A stretch of 64,000 nt of DNA, from the NCBI RefSeq assembly GCF_031884435.1, contig NZ_CP134779.1:62001-126000 (forward strand), given 5' to 3'. The first letter of the stretch is position 1. Every line of letters begins with the position of its first letter. The notes under the pieces are model-generated. The model did no database searches and was not told the origin of the DNA. It saw nothing but the letters and a program-made list of their open reading frames with translations. The position numbers were made by a program, and so were the translations under genes. Source of the stretch: Bosea sp. 685. GTDB taxonomy: Bacteria > Pseudomonadota > Alphaproteobacteria > Rhizobiales > Beijerinckiaceae. Shown one piece after another: positions 35,121-42,905 of this stretch.

Positions 35121-36047
35121 ATGCTAAATCCGCGCCAGATCGAGGCTTTCCGCACCGTGATCGTCACCGGCGGCGTGACTGCGGCGTCGCGCGCGCTCCA
35201 CATCACCCAGCCGGCGGTGACGCGGTTGATCCATGATCTGCAATATGCGCTCGGCCTGCGCCTGTTCGAGCGGCGCGGCACGCGCCTGGTCCCGACCAAT
35301 GAGGCGCTTTCGCTCTATCGCGAGGTCGAGCGCCAGTTCGTCGGCCTGGAGCGTATCGAGAGCGCGGCGAAGAATTTGCGCGAAGGCCGCTCCGGGCGGC
35401 TGCGGATCGCGGCGCTGCCGACCTTCAATGTCGGATTCCTGCAGCGTATCGTCGGCGTTTTCCTCAAGGAAAAGCCTGAGATCGAGCTCTCTATCTATGG
35501 CAGCATTTCGTCGCAGGTCGTCGAGTGGGTCGCGAGCGGTTTCTGCGATATCGGCTTTGCACAGGGGCCGCTCGACTTCCCCAATATCGACGTCGAATGG
35601 CTGCCGCTGGTGCAGAGCGTGGCGGTCATTCCGGCGGGTCACAGGCTGGCGGCGAAGGCTGTGCTGGGGCCGCGGGATTTCGTCGACGAACCCTTCGTCT
35701 CGCTCGAACAATCGACGCAGACGCGCTATCGGATCGACGCGATATTCGCGACCGCGGGTGTGACCCGGTTGACGCGGGTCGAGACGCCCCTGTCGATGAT
35801 CGCGTGTTCGCTGGTGGCGGCCGGCGCTGGGCTCTCGATCGTCGATCCATTCACTGCGGCCGAGTACGATGGACGCGGTATCGTCGTGCGCCCTTTCGCG
35901 CCGGCGTTGCAATACGATATCGGCGTGGTCTGGGCGACCGGGCGCTTGCGGTCGGCGCTGGCGCTGGAACTCGCCGACAAGGTCCGCACGGCGATCGCCG
36001 AACTCGCGCGCGATGCCGATGCCGGTTTTGCGAAACCACCGCCCTGA
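35121..36047 (+). CDS. LysR-family transcriptional regulator
   Basis: A 308-residue regulator. The winged helix (MLNPRQIEAFRTVIVTGGVTAASRALHITQPAVTRLIHDL, read in parts) covers residues 1-62. The effector domain follows from about residue 90, as in the NocR/OccR-like group of amino acid and opine regulators. The ATG at 35121 gives the canonical start; the open frame from 35016 is not coding. It is divergent from the importer/dehydrogenase operon beginning at 34998, so it probably controls that operon in response to the substrate. Convergent with the second LysR gene, 28 bases away. Confidence 0.9.
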   Translation: MLNPRQIEAFRTVIVTGGVTAASRALHITQPAVTRLIHDLQYALGLRLFERRGTRLVPTNEALSLYREVERQFVGLERIESAAKNLREGRSGRLRIAALPTFNVGFLQRIVGVFLKEKPEIELSIYGSISSQVVEWVASGFCDIGFAQGPLDFPNIDVEWLPLVQSVAVIPAGHRLAAKAVLGPRDFVDEPFVSLEQSTQTRYRIDAIFATAGVTRLTRVETPLSMIACSLVAAGAGLSIVDPFTAAEYDGRGIVVRPFAPALQYDIGVVWATGRLRSALALELADKVRTAIAELARDADAGFAKPPP

Positions 36048-36075
36048 GTTCGCCCGCTTCTTGAGGCCGGGGCGG

Positions 36076-36972
36076 TCATTCCGCCAGTTCGTATTGCCGC
36101 AACTCGTCGCGGACGATCCGCAGGAAGCCGTCGACGAGGACATTGGCCTGGTGATGCGTCGGAAATAGTGCATTGCCCTCGAAGACGATCGCCGGCTTGA
36201 ACGGGCGGAATGTGATCCCCGTATGCCGGTAATCGTCGGCGACGATCGGGTTGACGATGCCGATACCGAGGCCCTGCCCGACAAGCGCGCAGATCGTCGC
36301 CCCGAAGGGCGCTTCAAGCGCGAGCTGGCGCTTGACGCCCAGCCGCTCGAAGACGCGATCGACGCGTGCCCGGGCGCCGTCCTCCAGCGCCAGCGAGATG
36401 AAGGATTCGCCTTCCAGATCCTCGGGGACGATGATCTCGCGGCTCGCCAATTTATGTCCCGGCGGCAGCGCGCAATAGCCCGGCAGGCTGTAGAGGTGGC
36501 GGACCTCGATCGAGGGCGAACCGACGATGTTGGCGACGAAGCCGATGTCGCAATAATGCGAGGACGACCAGCGCGTCACCGTCGCCTCGCTGCGCATCTG
36601 CAGCGAGATCGTCACATTCGGATAGCGCTCCTTGAAGATGCGGATGCAGCGCGGCACGAAGCCCAGCGCCACCGCCGGCATCGCCGCGATGCGCAGTCGC
36701 CCGGTGCCGAAGAAGCGGATGTCCTTGGCGGCTTGCGCCAGGTTCTCCAGGCCGAGGAAGCTGCGTTCGACCTCGCGATAGAAGGTCAGGCCCTCGTCGG
36801 TCGGCGTCAGGCGGCCGGCCTTGCGTTCGAACAGTCTCAACTCGATCGAGGCTTCGAGTTCGGCGATCAAACGGCTGATGCTGGGTTGCGAGGTGCGCAG
36901 CTCCTGCGCGGCCGCCGTCATCGAGCCGCGCAGCATGATGAGGCGAAAAGCCTCGACTTGCCTCAGGTTCAT
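36076..36972 (-). CDS. LysR-family transcriptional regulator
   Basis: A 298-residue LysR protein with the helix-turn-helix at residues 1-60 (NLRQVEAFRLIMLRGSMTAAAQELRTSQPS, in parts) and an effector domain. I chose the ATG at 36972, the canonical start ahead of NLRQVEAF; an ATG at 36984 or 37002 would add short leaders. It is divergent from the threonine-synthase-like gene at 37056, so it is the likely regulator of that operon. It is related in style to the neighbouring regulator but clearly a separate lineage. Confidence 0.88.
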   Translation of the reverse strand: MNLRQVEAFRLIMLRGSMTAAAQELRTSQPSISRLIAELEASIELRLFERKAGRLTPTDEGLTFYREVERSFLGLENLAQAAKDIRFFGTGRLRIAAMPAVALGFVPRCIRIFKERYPNVTISLQMRSEATVTRWSSSHYCDIGFVANIVGSPSIEVRHLYSLPGYCALPPGHKLASREIIVPEDLEGESFISLALEDGARARVDRVFERLGVKRQLALEAPFGATICALVGQGLGIGIVNPIVADDYRHTGITFRPFKPAIVFEGNALFPTHHQANVLVDGFLRIVRDELRQYELAE

Positions 36973-37018
36973 GCAAAACCCCATATCAGAAATGAATAGC
37001 AACCCGAAAAAATGAGAT

Positions 37019-37047
37019 TTGACCAGATGGGGACGGACCTCAATACT
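37019..37047 (+). promoter_or_regulatory. Candidate sigma-70 promoter of the PLP enzyme operon
   Basis: TTGACC (-35, 37019-37024) and AATACT (-10, 37042-37047) are separated by 17 bases. Transcription would start near 37054, only about two bases before the ATG at 37056, where no Shine-Dalgarno is seen. The transcript could therefore be leaderless. Confidence 0.45.
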
Positions 37048-37055
37048 TTTTACCC

Positions 37056-38276
37056 ATGGTCATGCTCTCAGCCCAAGCCCTGGCCCCGGCCCGCAATCCG
37101 CGTTTGACAGGTCTCGCCTGTCTGCGCTGCGACCTGGTTTTGCCGGTCGCGACGCATGAGGGCGGCTGTCCACGCTGTGCGCGTGATGGGCACGCCTCCA
37201 ATCTGCGCCTGGTCTATGCGCGGGATGAACAGGTGGAGGCGACGACGATCGCGCTGCCGTTTCCCGAGGCGCTCTCGCTGGGCGAGGGCGGGACGCCATT
37301 GGTCGAGGTCCCCGAGCTTGCCGCGGCTGTCGGCGTCGGCCGGCTGTCGCTGAAGCTCGAATGGTGCAACCCGACCGGCTCGCACAAGGACCGGATGAGC
37401 GCGCAATTGCTGGCGCGGGCGCAGGATCGCGGCGCGCGGCTGGTTGTCGCTGCTTCCAGCGGCAATGGCGGCTTGTCGGTCGCGGCTTACGCGGCGCGCG
37501 CCGGCCTCTCCGCTGAGATTGCAGCGACGGATGATTTGCCGGCCTCCTATCGCCGGGCGATCAGCGCCCATGGCGCCGGCATCGTGACCTTCGCCGAAAG
37601 CCTGGAGCGCTGGCGCCATCTCGCCATCCGCGTGGCGGAGGGGGCGTTCGCCGCGACCAATTATCATCTGCCGGCTGTTGGAACCGACCCGTTCGGGATC
37701 GAGGGATACAAGACGGTCGCAGCCGAGATCGCGGCCTCCGCCATGCCCGATCTCATCGTCGTGCCCTGCTCGCGCGGCGATCTGCTCTCGGGCCTGTCGC
37801 TCGGCTTCGCGGAAATCGGGCGCGGCATGCCGAGGCTGGTGGCGGCCGAGCCCTTCCCGCGGCTTTCGCGCGTGATGGCGGGCGAGGATTATCGCGCCGA
37901 CTTCGCCGGCGAGACCGCGCAATTCTCGATCGCCGGCAGCACCGTCACCTGGCAGGCCGTCCAGGCCTTGCGGGGCAGCAGCGGCTGCGCCGTCCCGGTC
38001 GGCGATGATGCGGCGCGCGCGGCCGGCGCAAGACTTAGCGCGATCGGCTTCCACGCCGAGCTGTCGGCGGCGGCGGCACTGGCTGCGCTCACCGAACTGG
38101 CGCGGGACGGCTCGCTTGGCGGGTGCCACGCCGTGCTGATCCTGACCGGATCGGGCTTCAGGGATCTGGCGGATGAAAACGTGGGCCTCCGCGATGCGGA
38201 TGGCGCGGCGGGCCGGGCTCAGTCGGAACGGAATCAACAACAGGCCAAATGGCCCGATCAGAGGGATAACGGATGA
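37056..38276 (+). CDS. Threonine-synthase-like PLP-dependent enzyme with zinc ribbon
   Basis: A 406-residue fold-type II PLP enzyme. The amino end has a zinc-ribbon-like pair (CLRCD ... CPRCAR) as in some threonine synthases. The PLP lysine is in NPTGSHKDRM near residue 110; standard threonine synthase has GSFKDRG here. The PLP phosphate loop SSGNGGLSVAAYAARAG and the GSGF near the end follow. It could be a threonine synthase paralog or a beta-eliminase/lyase acting on an amino acid taken up by the neighbouring importer. Its stop overlaps the binding-protein start (ATGA), so it is part of that transport operon, unlike a biosynthetic threonine gene. Confidence 0.8.
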   Translation: MVMLSAQALAPARNPRLTGLACLRCDLVLPVATHEGGCPRCARDGHASNLRLVYARDEQVEATTIALPFPEALSLGEGGTPLVEVPELAAAVGVGRLSLKLEWCNPTGSHKDRMSAQLLARAQDRGARLVVAASSGNGGLSVAAYAARAGLSAEIAATDDLPASYRRAISAHGAGIVTFAESLERWRHLAIRVAEGAFAATNYHLPAVGTDPFGIEGYKTVAAEIAASAMPDLIVVPCSRGDLLSGLSLGFAEIGRGMPRLVAAEPFPRLSRVMAGEDYRADFAGETAQFSIAGSTVTWQAVQALRGSSGCAVPVGDDAARAAGARLSAIGFHAELSAAAALAALTELARDGSLGGCHAVLILTGSGFRDLADENVGLRDADGAAGRAQSERNQQQAKWPDQRDNG

Positions 38277-39145
38277 CCATGACGCAGTTTCAGACTTTGC
38301 AGTCTCACAGCCGGCGCCTGCCGGTGCTTTCGACCCTCGCGGCCCTTGCTGCGACCGCCTTGTCCGCTGGGCTCGTGAGCGCGCAGACCCTGCCGCCGCT
38401 GCCCGCGGCGATCAAGGCCACAGGCCTTCTCAAGGCCGGCGTGCGCTGCGACCAACCGCCCTATGGCTACAAGGACGAGACCGGCAAATTCGCCGGCGTC
38501 GAGACCGAGATGGCGATTCAGATCGCCGCCTGGGCCTTCGGCTCGCCCGACAAGATCGAATTGACCTGTGTGACCGCGGAGAACCGCATCCCGCAGCTCT
38601 CCGGTAAGAAGGTCGACCTCCTGATCGCGACGCTCGGCGTCACGCCCGAGCGCGCCCGCGTCATCGATTTCTCGAAGCCCTATCGCTGGGGCGGCAGCGA
38701 CATGCTGGTCGCCAAGGACAGCCCGATCAAGAAGCTCGACGATGTCGCCGGCAAGATCGTGATCATGCTGAAGGGCTCGACCCAGGCGAAATGGTTCGAG
38801 GACAACATGCCGAAGGTCGACAACCTCCGGCTCAACACGGCTTCCGACGCGCTGCAGTCGCTGAAGCAGGGGCGCGGCGATGCCTATACCCACGACGCCG
38901 CAACGCTGATCGTGATCGCGGCGAAGGACCCGACCCTGCGCCTCGTCGGGGAGCCTTTCGCGATTTCCGATGCCGCTGTCGGCGTGCGCAAGAACGAGGC
39001 GGAATGGCTCGCCTATGTCGATGCCGCGCTCGACCGGATGAAGGCTGAAGGCCTCTACGCGAAATGGGTCGACCAGTGGATCCCGGCCGATATCCGGCCC
39101 TTCTATGTCGACGCCTTCCAGAAGCCGAAGCCGACGGCACGCTGA
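38273..39145 (+). CDS. Polar amino acid ABC importer binding protein
   Basis: A 290-residue periplasmic binding protein of the glutamine/His/opine (SBP_bac_3) family. The signal peptide (LPVLSTLAALAATALSAGLVSAQ) is followed by LLKAGVRCDQPPYGYKDETGKFAGVETEM, and the later VRKNEAEWLAYVDAALDRM segment is typical. ATGA overlap with the PLP enzyme gene indicates co-translation. The ligand is probably a polar or acidic amino acid or derivative, given the associated lyase and oxidase, but it is not established. Confidence 0.9.
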   Translation: MTMTQFQTLQSHSRRLPVLSTLAALAATALSAGLVSAQTLPPLPAAIKATGLLKAGVRCDQPPYGYKDETGKFAGVETEMAIQIAAWAFGSPDKIELTCVTAENRIPQLSGKKVDLLIATLGVTPERARVIDFSKPYRWGGSDMLVAKDSPIKKLDDVAGKIVIMLKGSTQAKWFEDNMPKVDNLRLNTASDALQSLKQGRGDAYTHDAATLIVIAAKDPTLRLVGEPFAISDAAVGVRKNEAEWLAYVDAALDRMKAEGLYAKWVDQWIPADIRPFYVDAFQKPKPTAR

Positions 39146-39151
39146 GCCTTA

Positions 39152-39182
39152 ATCGCCGGAGCGGTGTCGCCGCTCCGGCGAT
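39152..39182 (+). terminator. Intercistronic stem-loop after the binding-protein gene
   Basis: A perfect 13-bp stem (ATCGCCGGAGCGG / CCGCTCCGGCGAT) with a TGTCG loop lies six bases past the stop codon. There is no long T tract. Such stem-loops after binding-protein genes often give a more stable or more abundant upstream transcript. Confidence 0.6.
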
Positions 39183-39211
39183 CTCTTCGTCGCGCAGGGG
39201 ATATCCGCTGG

Positions 39212-39874
39212 ATGGAATTCGACCTCGCCTATCTGATGGCGCAAGGGCCGGCGCTGATGCGCGGCCTGTGGCTGACCGTGCAAGTCAGCGCGATCTCCAT
39301 CGTGCTGTCGATCGTCATCGGGTTGATGGGCGCAGCAGTCAGGGTGCTGAAGCTGCCGGTGCTGGACAAGCTCGTCATCGGCTACGTCGAGTTCATCCGC
39401 AACACGCCGCTGCTCGCCCAGCTCTTCTTCATCTTCTACGGTTTGCCGACAATCGGTCTCAAGCTCTCGCTGTTCTGGTCGGGCGTGCTGAGCCTGACGC
39501 TGTGGGCTGGCGCCTATCAGATCGAGAACATCCGCGGCGGGCTGGAGACGGTCGCGAAAGGCCTGCGCGAGGCGGCCTTTTCGCTTGGCCTGACGCCCTG
39601 GCGCTTCTTCCGCCTGATCGCGGCACCGATGGCGATCCGGGTCGGCCTGCCATCGATGCTCAACACCTCGATCTCGCTGTTGAAGAACTCGTCCTATCTC
39701 CAGGCGATCGGGCTGGCCGAGCTGACCTATGTCGCGATCGACCGGATCTCGATGGATTTCCGCACGATCGAGATGTTCGTCGCGATCTGCGTGATCTATC
39801 TCGCGCTCGTCCTGGTGCTTTCCGTCTTCGCCAACCGTCTCGAGAATCGGCTGAACAAGCCGTTCAGGGTTTGA
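39212..39874 (+). CDS. Polar amino acid ABC importer permease 1
   Basis: A 220-residue permease of the HisM/GlnP class. It has an amino-terminal membrane segment (LMRGLWLTVQVSAISIVLSI), the EFIRNTPLLAQLFFIFYGLP motif diagnostic of this class, and the loop EAAFSLGLTPWRFFRL. The start ATG at 39212 has AGGGGA nine bases upstream; the frame is open from 39164 but there is no ribosome site. It pairs with the gene at 39885, ten bases after its stop. Confidence 0.9.
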   Translation: MEFDLAYLMAQGPALMRGLWLTVQVSAISIVLSIVIGLMGAAVRVLKLPVLDKLVIGYVEFIRNTPLLAQLFFIFYGLPTIGLKLSLFWSGVLSLTLWAGAYQIENIRGGLETVAKGLREAAFSLGLTPWRFFRLIAAPMAIRVGLPSMLNTSISLLKNSSYLQAIGLAELTYVAIDRISMDFRTIEMFVAICVIYLALVLVLSVFANRLENRLNKPFRV

Positions 39875-39884
39875 GGAGGCGGCG

Positions 39885-40601
39885 ATGACACTCCTCATCA
39901 AGAACCTGCCCTTCATCCTCCAGGGCATCGGCATGACCCTGGCGCTGGCGCTGGCGACGCTGCTGATCTCAACCGTGATCGCCTTCATCCTGGGCATCCT
40001 GGCGACCCTGCGCTTCCGCTGGCTGCGCTGGCTGGTGAAGGCCTATGTCGAACTGTTCCGCGACATCCCGCTGATCGTGAACATCTTCTTCGTCTTCTTC
40101 GTCGCGCCGCTGTTTGGCATGGAGCTGTCGCCTTTCGCGGCCGTCACGGTCGGCCTCTCGCTCTGGGGCAGCGCCAACGGCACCGAGATCGTGCGCGCCG
40201 GCTTCGCTTCGGTGCCCAGGCATCAGTGGCAAAGCGCGGCCGCGCTCGGGCTCAAGCCCTGGGAGGTCTATCTCTTCATCACCGGCCCGCAGGCTCTGCG
40301 CTCGATCCTGCCGCCCTTCGTCGGCTTGCTGACATTGCTCGTGCAGGCAACGTCGCTCGGCGCCCTCGTCGGCGTCAGCGAGTTCTTCAAGGTCGGCCAG
40401 ATCATCGTCGAGCGTACCACGATGATGGAGGGCTGGAACCCGGCCTTCACCGTCTATGGCGCGGTGCTGCTGATCTATTTCGTCATCTGCTCCGCGCTGA
40501 CCTGGTTTGGCCGCTGGCTCGAACGCCGGTTGAAGAACGACCAGCGCAGGCCTGCCTCGGCGGGCCCGCTGCTCGTCAAGCCGCTGACGCAGCTGCCCTG
40601 A
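39885..40601 (+). CDS. Polar amino acid ABC importer permease 2
   Basis: A 238-residue permease of the HisQ/GlnP class. The motif ELFRDIPLIVNIFFVFFVAP and the coupling loop QSAAALGLKPWEVYLF are visible, with five to six membrane segments. The start ATG follows a GAGGAGG site. It completes the heterodimer with the permease at 39212. The downstream gene is the lyase, 40 bases on. Confidence 0.9.
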   Translation: MTLLIKNLPFILQGIGMTLALALATLLISTVIAFILGILATLRFRWLRWLVKAYVELFRDIPLIVNIFFVFFVAPLFGMELSPFAAVTVGLSLWGSANGTEIVRAGFASVPRHQWQSAAALGLKPWEVYLFITGPQALRSILPPFVGLLTLLVQATSLGALVGVSEFFKVGQIIVERTTMMEGWNPAFTVYGAVLLIYFVICSALTWFGRWLERRLKNDQRRPASAGPLLVKPLTQLP

Positions 40602-40641
40602 CTCTCACTTGCACAACAAGACAACGCCCGAGGATATCGCC

Positions 40642-42141
40642 ATGGAATCGAAAGTCAGCCGCCGCTTGACCGAGACGGTCGCGCAGGAAGTCTGCGACCA
40701 TATCTACGGACCGCGCCTCGCCCGCGATTTCCGCGCCGTTTTCGGTTACATGACCGATCTCAACCAGGCCCATGTGCTGATGCTGGCGCGCTGCGGGCTG
40801 ATCTCGCCTGATGCCGCCAGGACGCTCGCGGCCGGCCTGCTGCGCATGGAGGAGGAAGGGCCCGAGGTCGTCGAGCTCGATCCGCAGCGCGAGGATTCCT
40901 ACTTCAATTACGAAGCCCATCTGATCAAGCTGATCGGCACGGATGCGGGCGGGCGCATGCATATTGCCCGCAGCCGCAATGACCTCACCGCCGCGCTCGA
41001 TCGCTTACGCGCCCGCGATCTCCTGCTCGACGCTGGACAGGCGTTGCTCCAGGTCGAGGAGCACGCGCTCGATGGCGCCTTTCGCTTCCGCGACGCGGTG
41101 ATGCCGGGCTACACCCATCTGCAGCCGGCCCAGCCCGTGACCTATGGCTTCTACCTCGCCGGCGTGGCGCAATCCTTCGAGCGCGATTTCGGCCGGCTCG
41201 CCGATGCCTGGGCGCGCACCAATATCAGCCCGCTTGGCGCGGGAGCGCTTGCCGGCACGACCTTCGCCATCGACCGGCATGCGGTCGCAGCCACGCTCGG
41301 CTTCGAGGGGCTGGTCGAGAATACGCTCGATGCGGTGGCGACCCGCGATTTCGGCCTCGAGATCCTGGCCGATCTCTCGCAGATCGCGATCGGCTGGAGC
41401 CGCGTCGCGCAGGATTATCACGTGCTGGTCTCGCATGAGTTCCAGACGATCGAATTCCCCGATCGCGTCACCGGCACCTCCAGCATCATGCCGCAGAAGA
41501 AGAACCCGGTCGTGCTGGAGCACCTCAAGGGCAAGGCAGGCCATCTGCTCGGGCTCTATGTCGCCTCGGCCACGGCGGTGAAGGGCACGCATTTCACCAA
41601 CACCATCGACGGCAACCGCGAGGGCATGCGCGGCGTCTGGGAGGCGGGCGAGGAAGCTCTGCGCTGCCTTGCCCTGTTCGACCTGATCATCGCCACCGGC
41701 CGGCCCAACGCCGCCTTGATGAAGCGCCGCGTCACCGAGGATTTCGCCTCGGCGACGGACCTTGCCGACGTGCTGGTGCGCGACGCCGACCTCTCCTTCC
41801 GCGAGGCGCATCACATCGTCGGCGCCGTCGTGCGCGCGGCGATGGATCGTGGGCTCGCGGCTGACGGGATTACCACCGAAATGGTCGATGAGGCGGCCCG
41901 CGACCAACTCGGCCGGCCGCTCGGCCTGTCGCCGGAGCTCGTGCGCGTCAGCCTCGACCCGACCGCAAGCGTCGCGGCCCGCACCCTGCCGGGCGGCCCG
42001 GCACCCGAGGCCGTGGCGCGCTCGGTCGAGGCGGCGCAAGTGCGGCTGGAGACGCGCCGCGCCGACCTTGCCGGCAAGCGCAGCCGCCTGCAGCAGGCGC
42101 GCGAGGCCCTGAAACGCGACATGCACCAGCTCGCTTCATGA
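40642..42141 (+). CDS. Argininosuccinate-lyase-like lyase (fumarase/aspartase superfamily), diverged
   Basis: A ~499-residue fumarase/aspartase-superfamily enzyme closest in overall plan to argininosuccinate lyase, which cleaves a C-N bond to release fumarate. The signature loop reads TGTSSIMPQKKNPVVLEHL, where true ArgH has GSS(M/I)MPQKKNPD; Thr replaces Gly and Val replaces Asp. The substrate-binding HIARSRNDLTAALD lacks the Gln of the usual SRNDQ. Other regions (NTLDAVATRDFGLEILAD) match the family. The ATG at 40642 has GAGG upstream; a TTG at 40609 is open but less likely. Its place inside an amino acid importer operon and the changed residues argue for a catabolic substrate rather than argininosuccinate. 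Confidence 0.82.
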   Translation: MESKVSRRLTETVAQEVCDHIYGPRLARDFRAVFGYMTDLNQAHVLMLARCGLISPDAARTLAAGLLRMEEEGPEVVELDPQREDSYFNYEAHLIKLIGTDAGGRMHIARSRNDLTAALDRLRARDLLLDAGQALLQVEEHALDGAFRFRDAVMPGYTHLQPAQPVTYGFYLAGVAQSFERDFGRLADAWARTNISPLGAGALAGTTFAIDRHAVAATLGFEGLVENTLDAVATRDFGLEILADLSQIAIGWSRVAQDYHVLVSHEFQTIEFPDRVTGTSSIMPQKKNPVVLEHLKGKAGHLLGLYVASATAVKGTHFTNTIDGNREGMRGVWEAGEEALRCLALFDLIIATGRPNAALMKRRVTEDFASATDLADVLVRDADLSFREAHHIVGAVVRAAMDRGLAADGITTEMVDEAARDQLGRPLGLSPELVRVSLDPTASVAARTLPGGPAPEAVARSVEAAQVRLETRRADLAGKRSRLQQAREALKRDMHQLAS

Positions 42142-42905
42142 GTGATCCCAGCCCGCTGATCTCGCTGAAAGGCATCGGCAAGCGTTTCGGCGACCATGCC
42201 GCGCTGCAGGACATCGATCTCGATGTTGCGACCGGCAGCGTCGTCGTGCTGATCGGTCCGAGCGGCTCGGGCAAGAGCACGCTGATCCGCTGCATCAACG
42301 GGCTGGTGCGGCCCGATGAGGGCTCGCTGACAGTCGCCGGCCGGGCGGTCGACATTCACAATGAGGGCGCCTGGCAAGAGCTGCGGACGCAGATCGGCAT
42401 GGTCTTCCAGGACTATGCGCTGTTTCCGCACCTCACCGTGATGCGCAACATGACGCTGACGCCGCAACGTCGTCGCAAAGTGTCGCGCGCGGTCGCTGAG
42501 GAGGAGGCGCGCAAGCTGCTCGCTTGCGTCGGCCTCGCCCAAAAGGCTGACGACTATCCATCCGCGCTGTCCGGCGGGCAGCAGCAGCGCATCGCCATCG
42601 TGCGGGCGCTCGCCATGCAGCCCAAGGCGATCCTGTTCGACGAGCCGACCTCGGCGCTCGACCCCGAGACCATCACCAGCGTGCTCGATGTGATGCGCGA
42701 TCTCGCCCGCGAAGGCACCACCATGGTCGTCGTCACCCATGAGATGGGCTTTGCCCGCGAGGTCGCCGACCGCGTCGTCTTCATGGCCGATGGCCGCATC
42801 GTCGAGCAGGGGCCGCCTGCCGAATTCTTCGCCAATCCACGACACGAGCGCACGCGCGCCTTCCTGTCCAACATCAGATCCTTCGGGGAGGCGAACCATG
42901 CCTGA
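42138..42905 (+). CDS. Polar amino acid ABC importer ATPase (GlnQ-like)
   Basis: A 255-residue cytosolic ATPase with Walker A GPSGSGKSTLIR near residue 36, signature ALSGGQQQRIAIVRAL and Walker B ILFDEPTSALDPE. It matches the GlnQ/HisP class. Its start overlaps the lyase stop as ATGA, and its stop overlaps the oxidoreductase start by eight bases, so the whole operon is translationally linked. It energises the permeases at 39212 and 39885. Confidence 0.92.
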   Translation: MSDPSPLISLKGIGKRFGDHAALQDIDLDVATGSVVVLIGPSGSGKSTLIRCINGLVRPDEGSLTVAGRAVDIHNEGAWQELRTQIGMVFQDYALFPHLTVMRNMTLTPQRRRKVSRAVAEEEARKLLACVGLAQKADDYPSALSGGQQQRIAIVRALAMQPKAILFDEPTSALDPETITSVLDVMRDLAREGTTMVVVTHEMGFAREVADRVVFMADGRIVEQGPPAEFFANPRHERTRAFLSNIRSFGEANHA

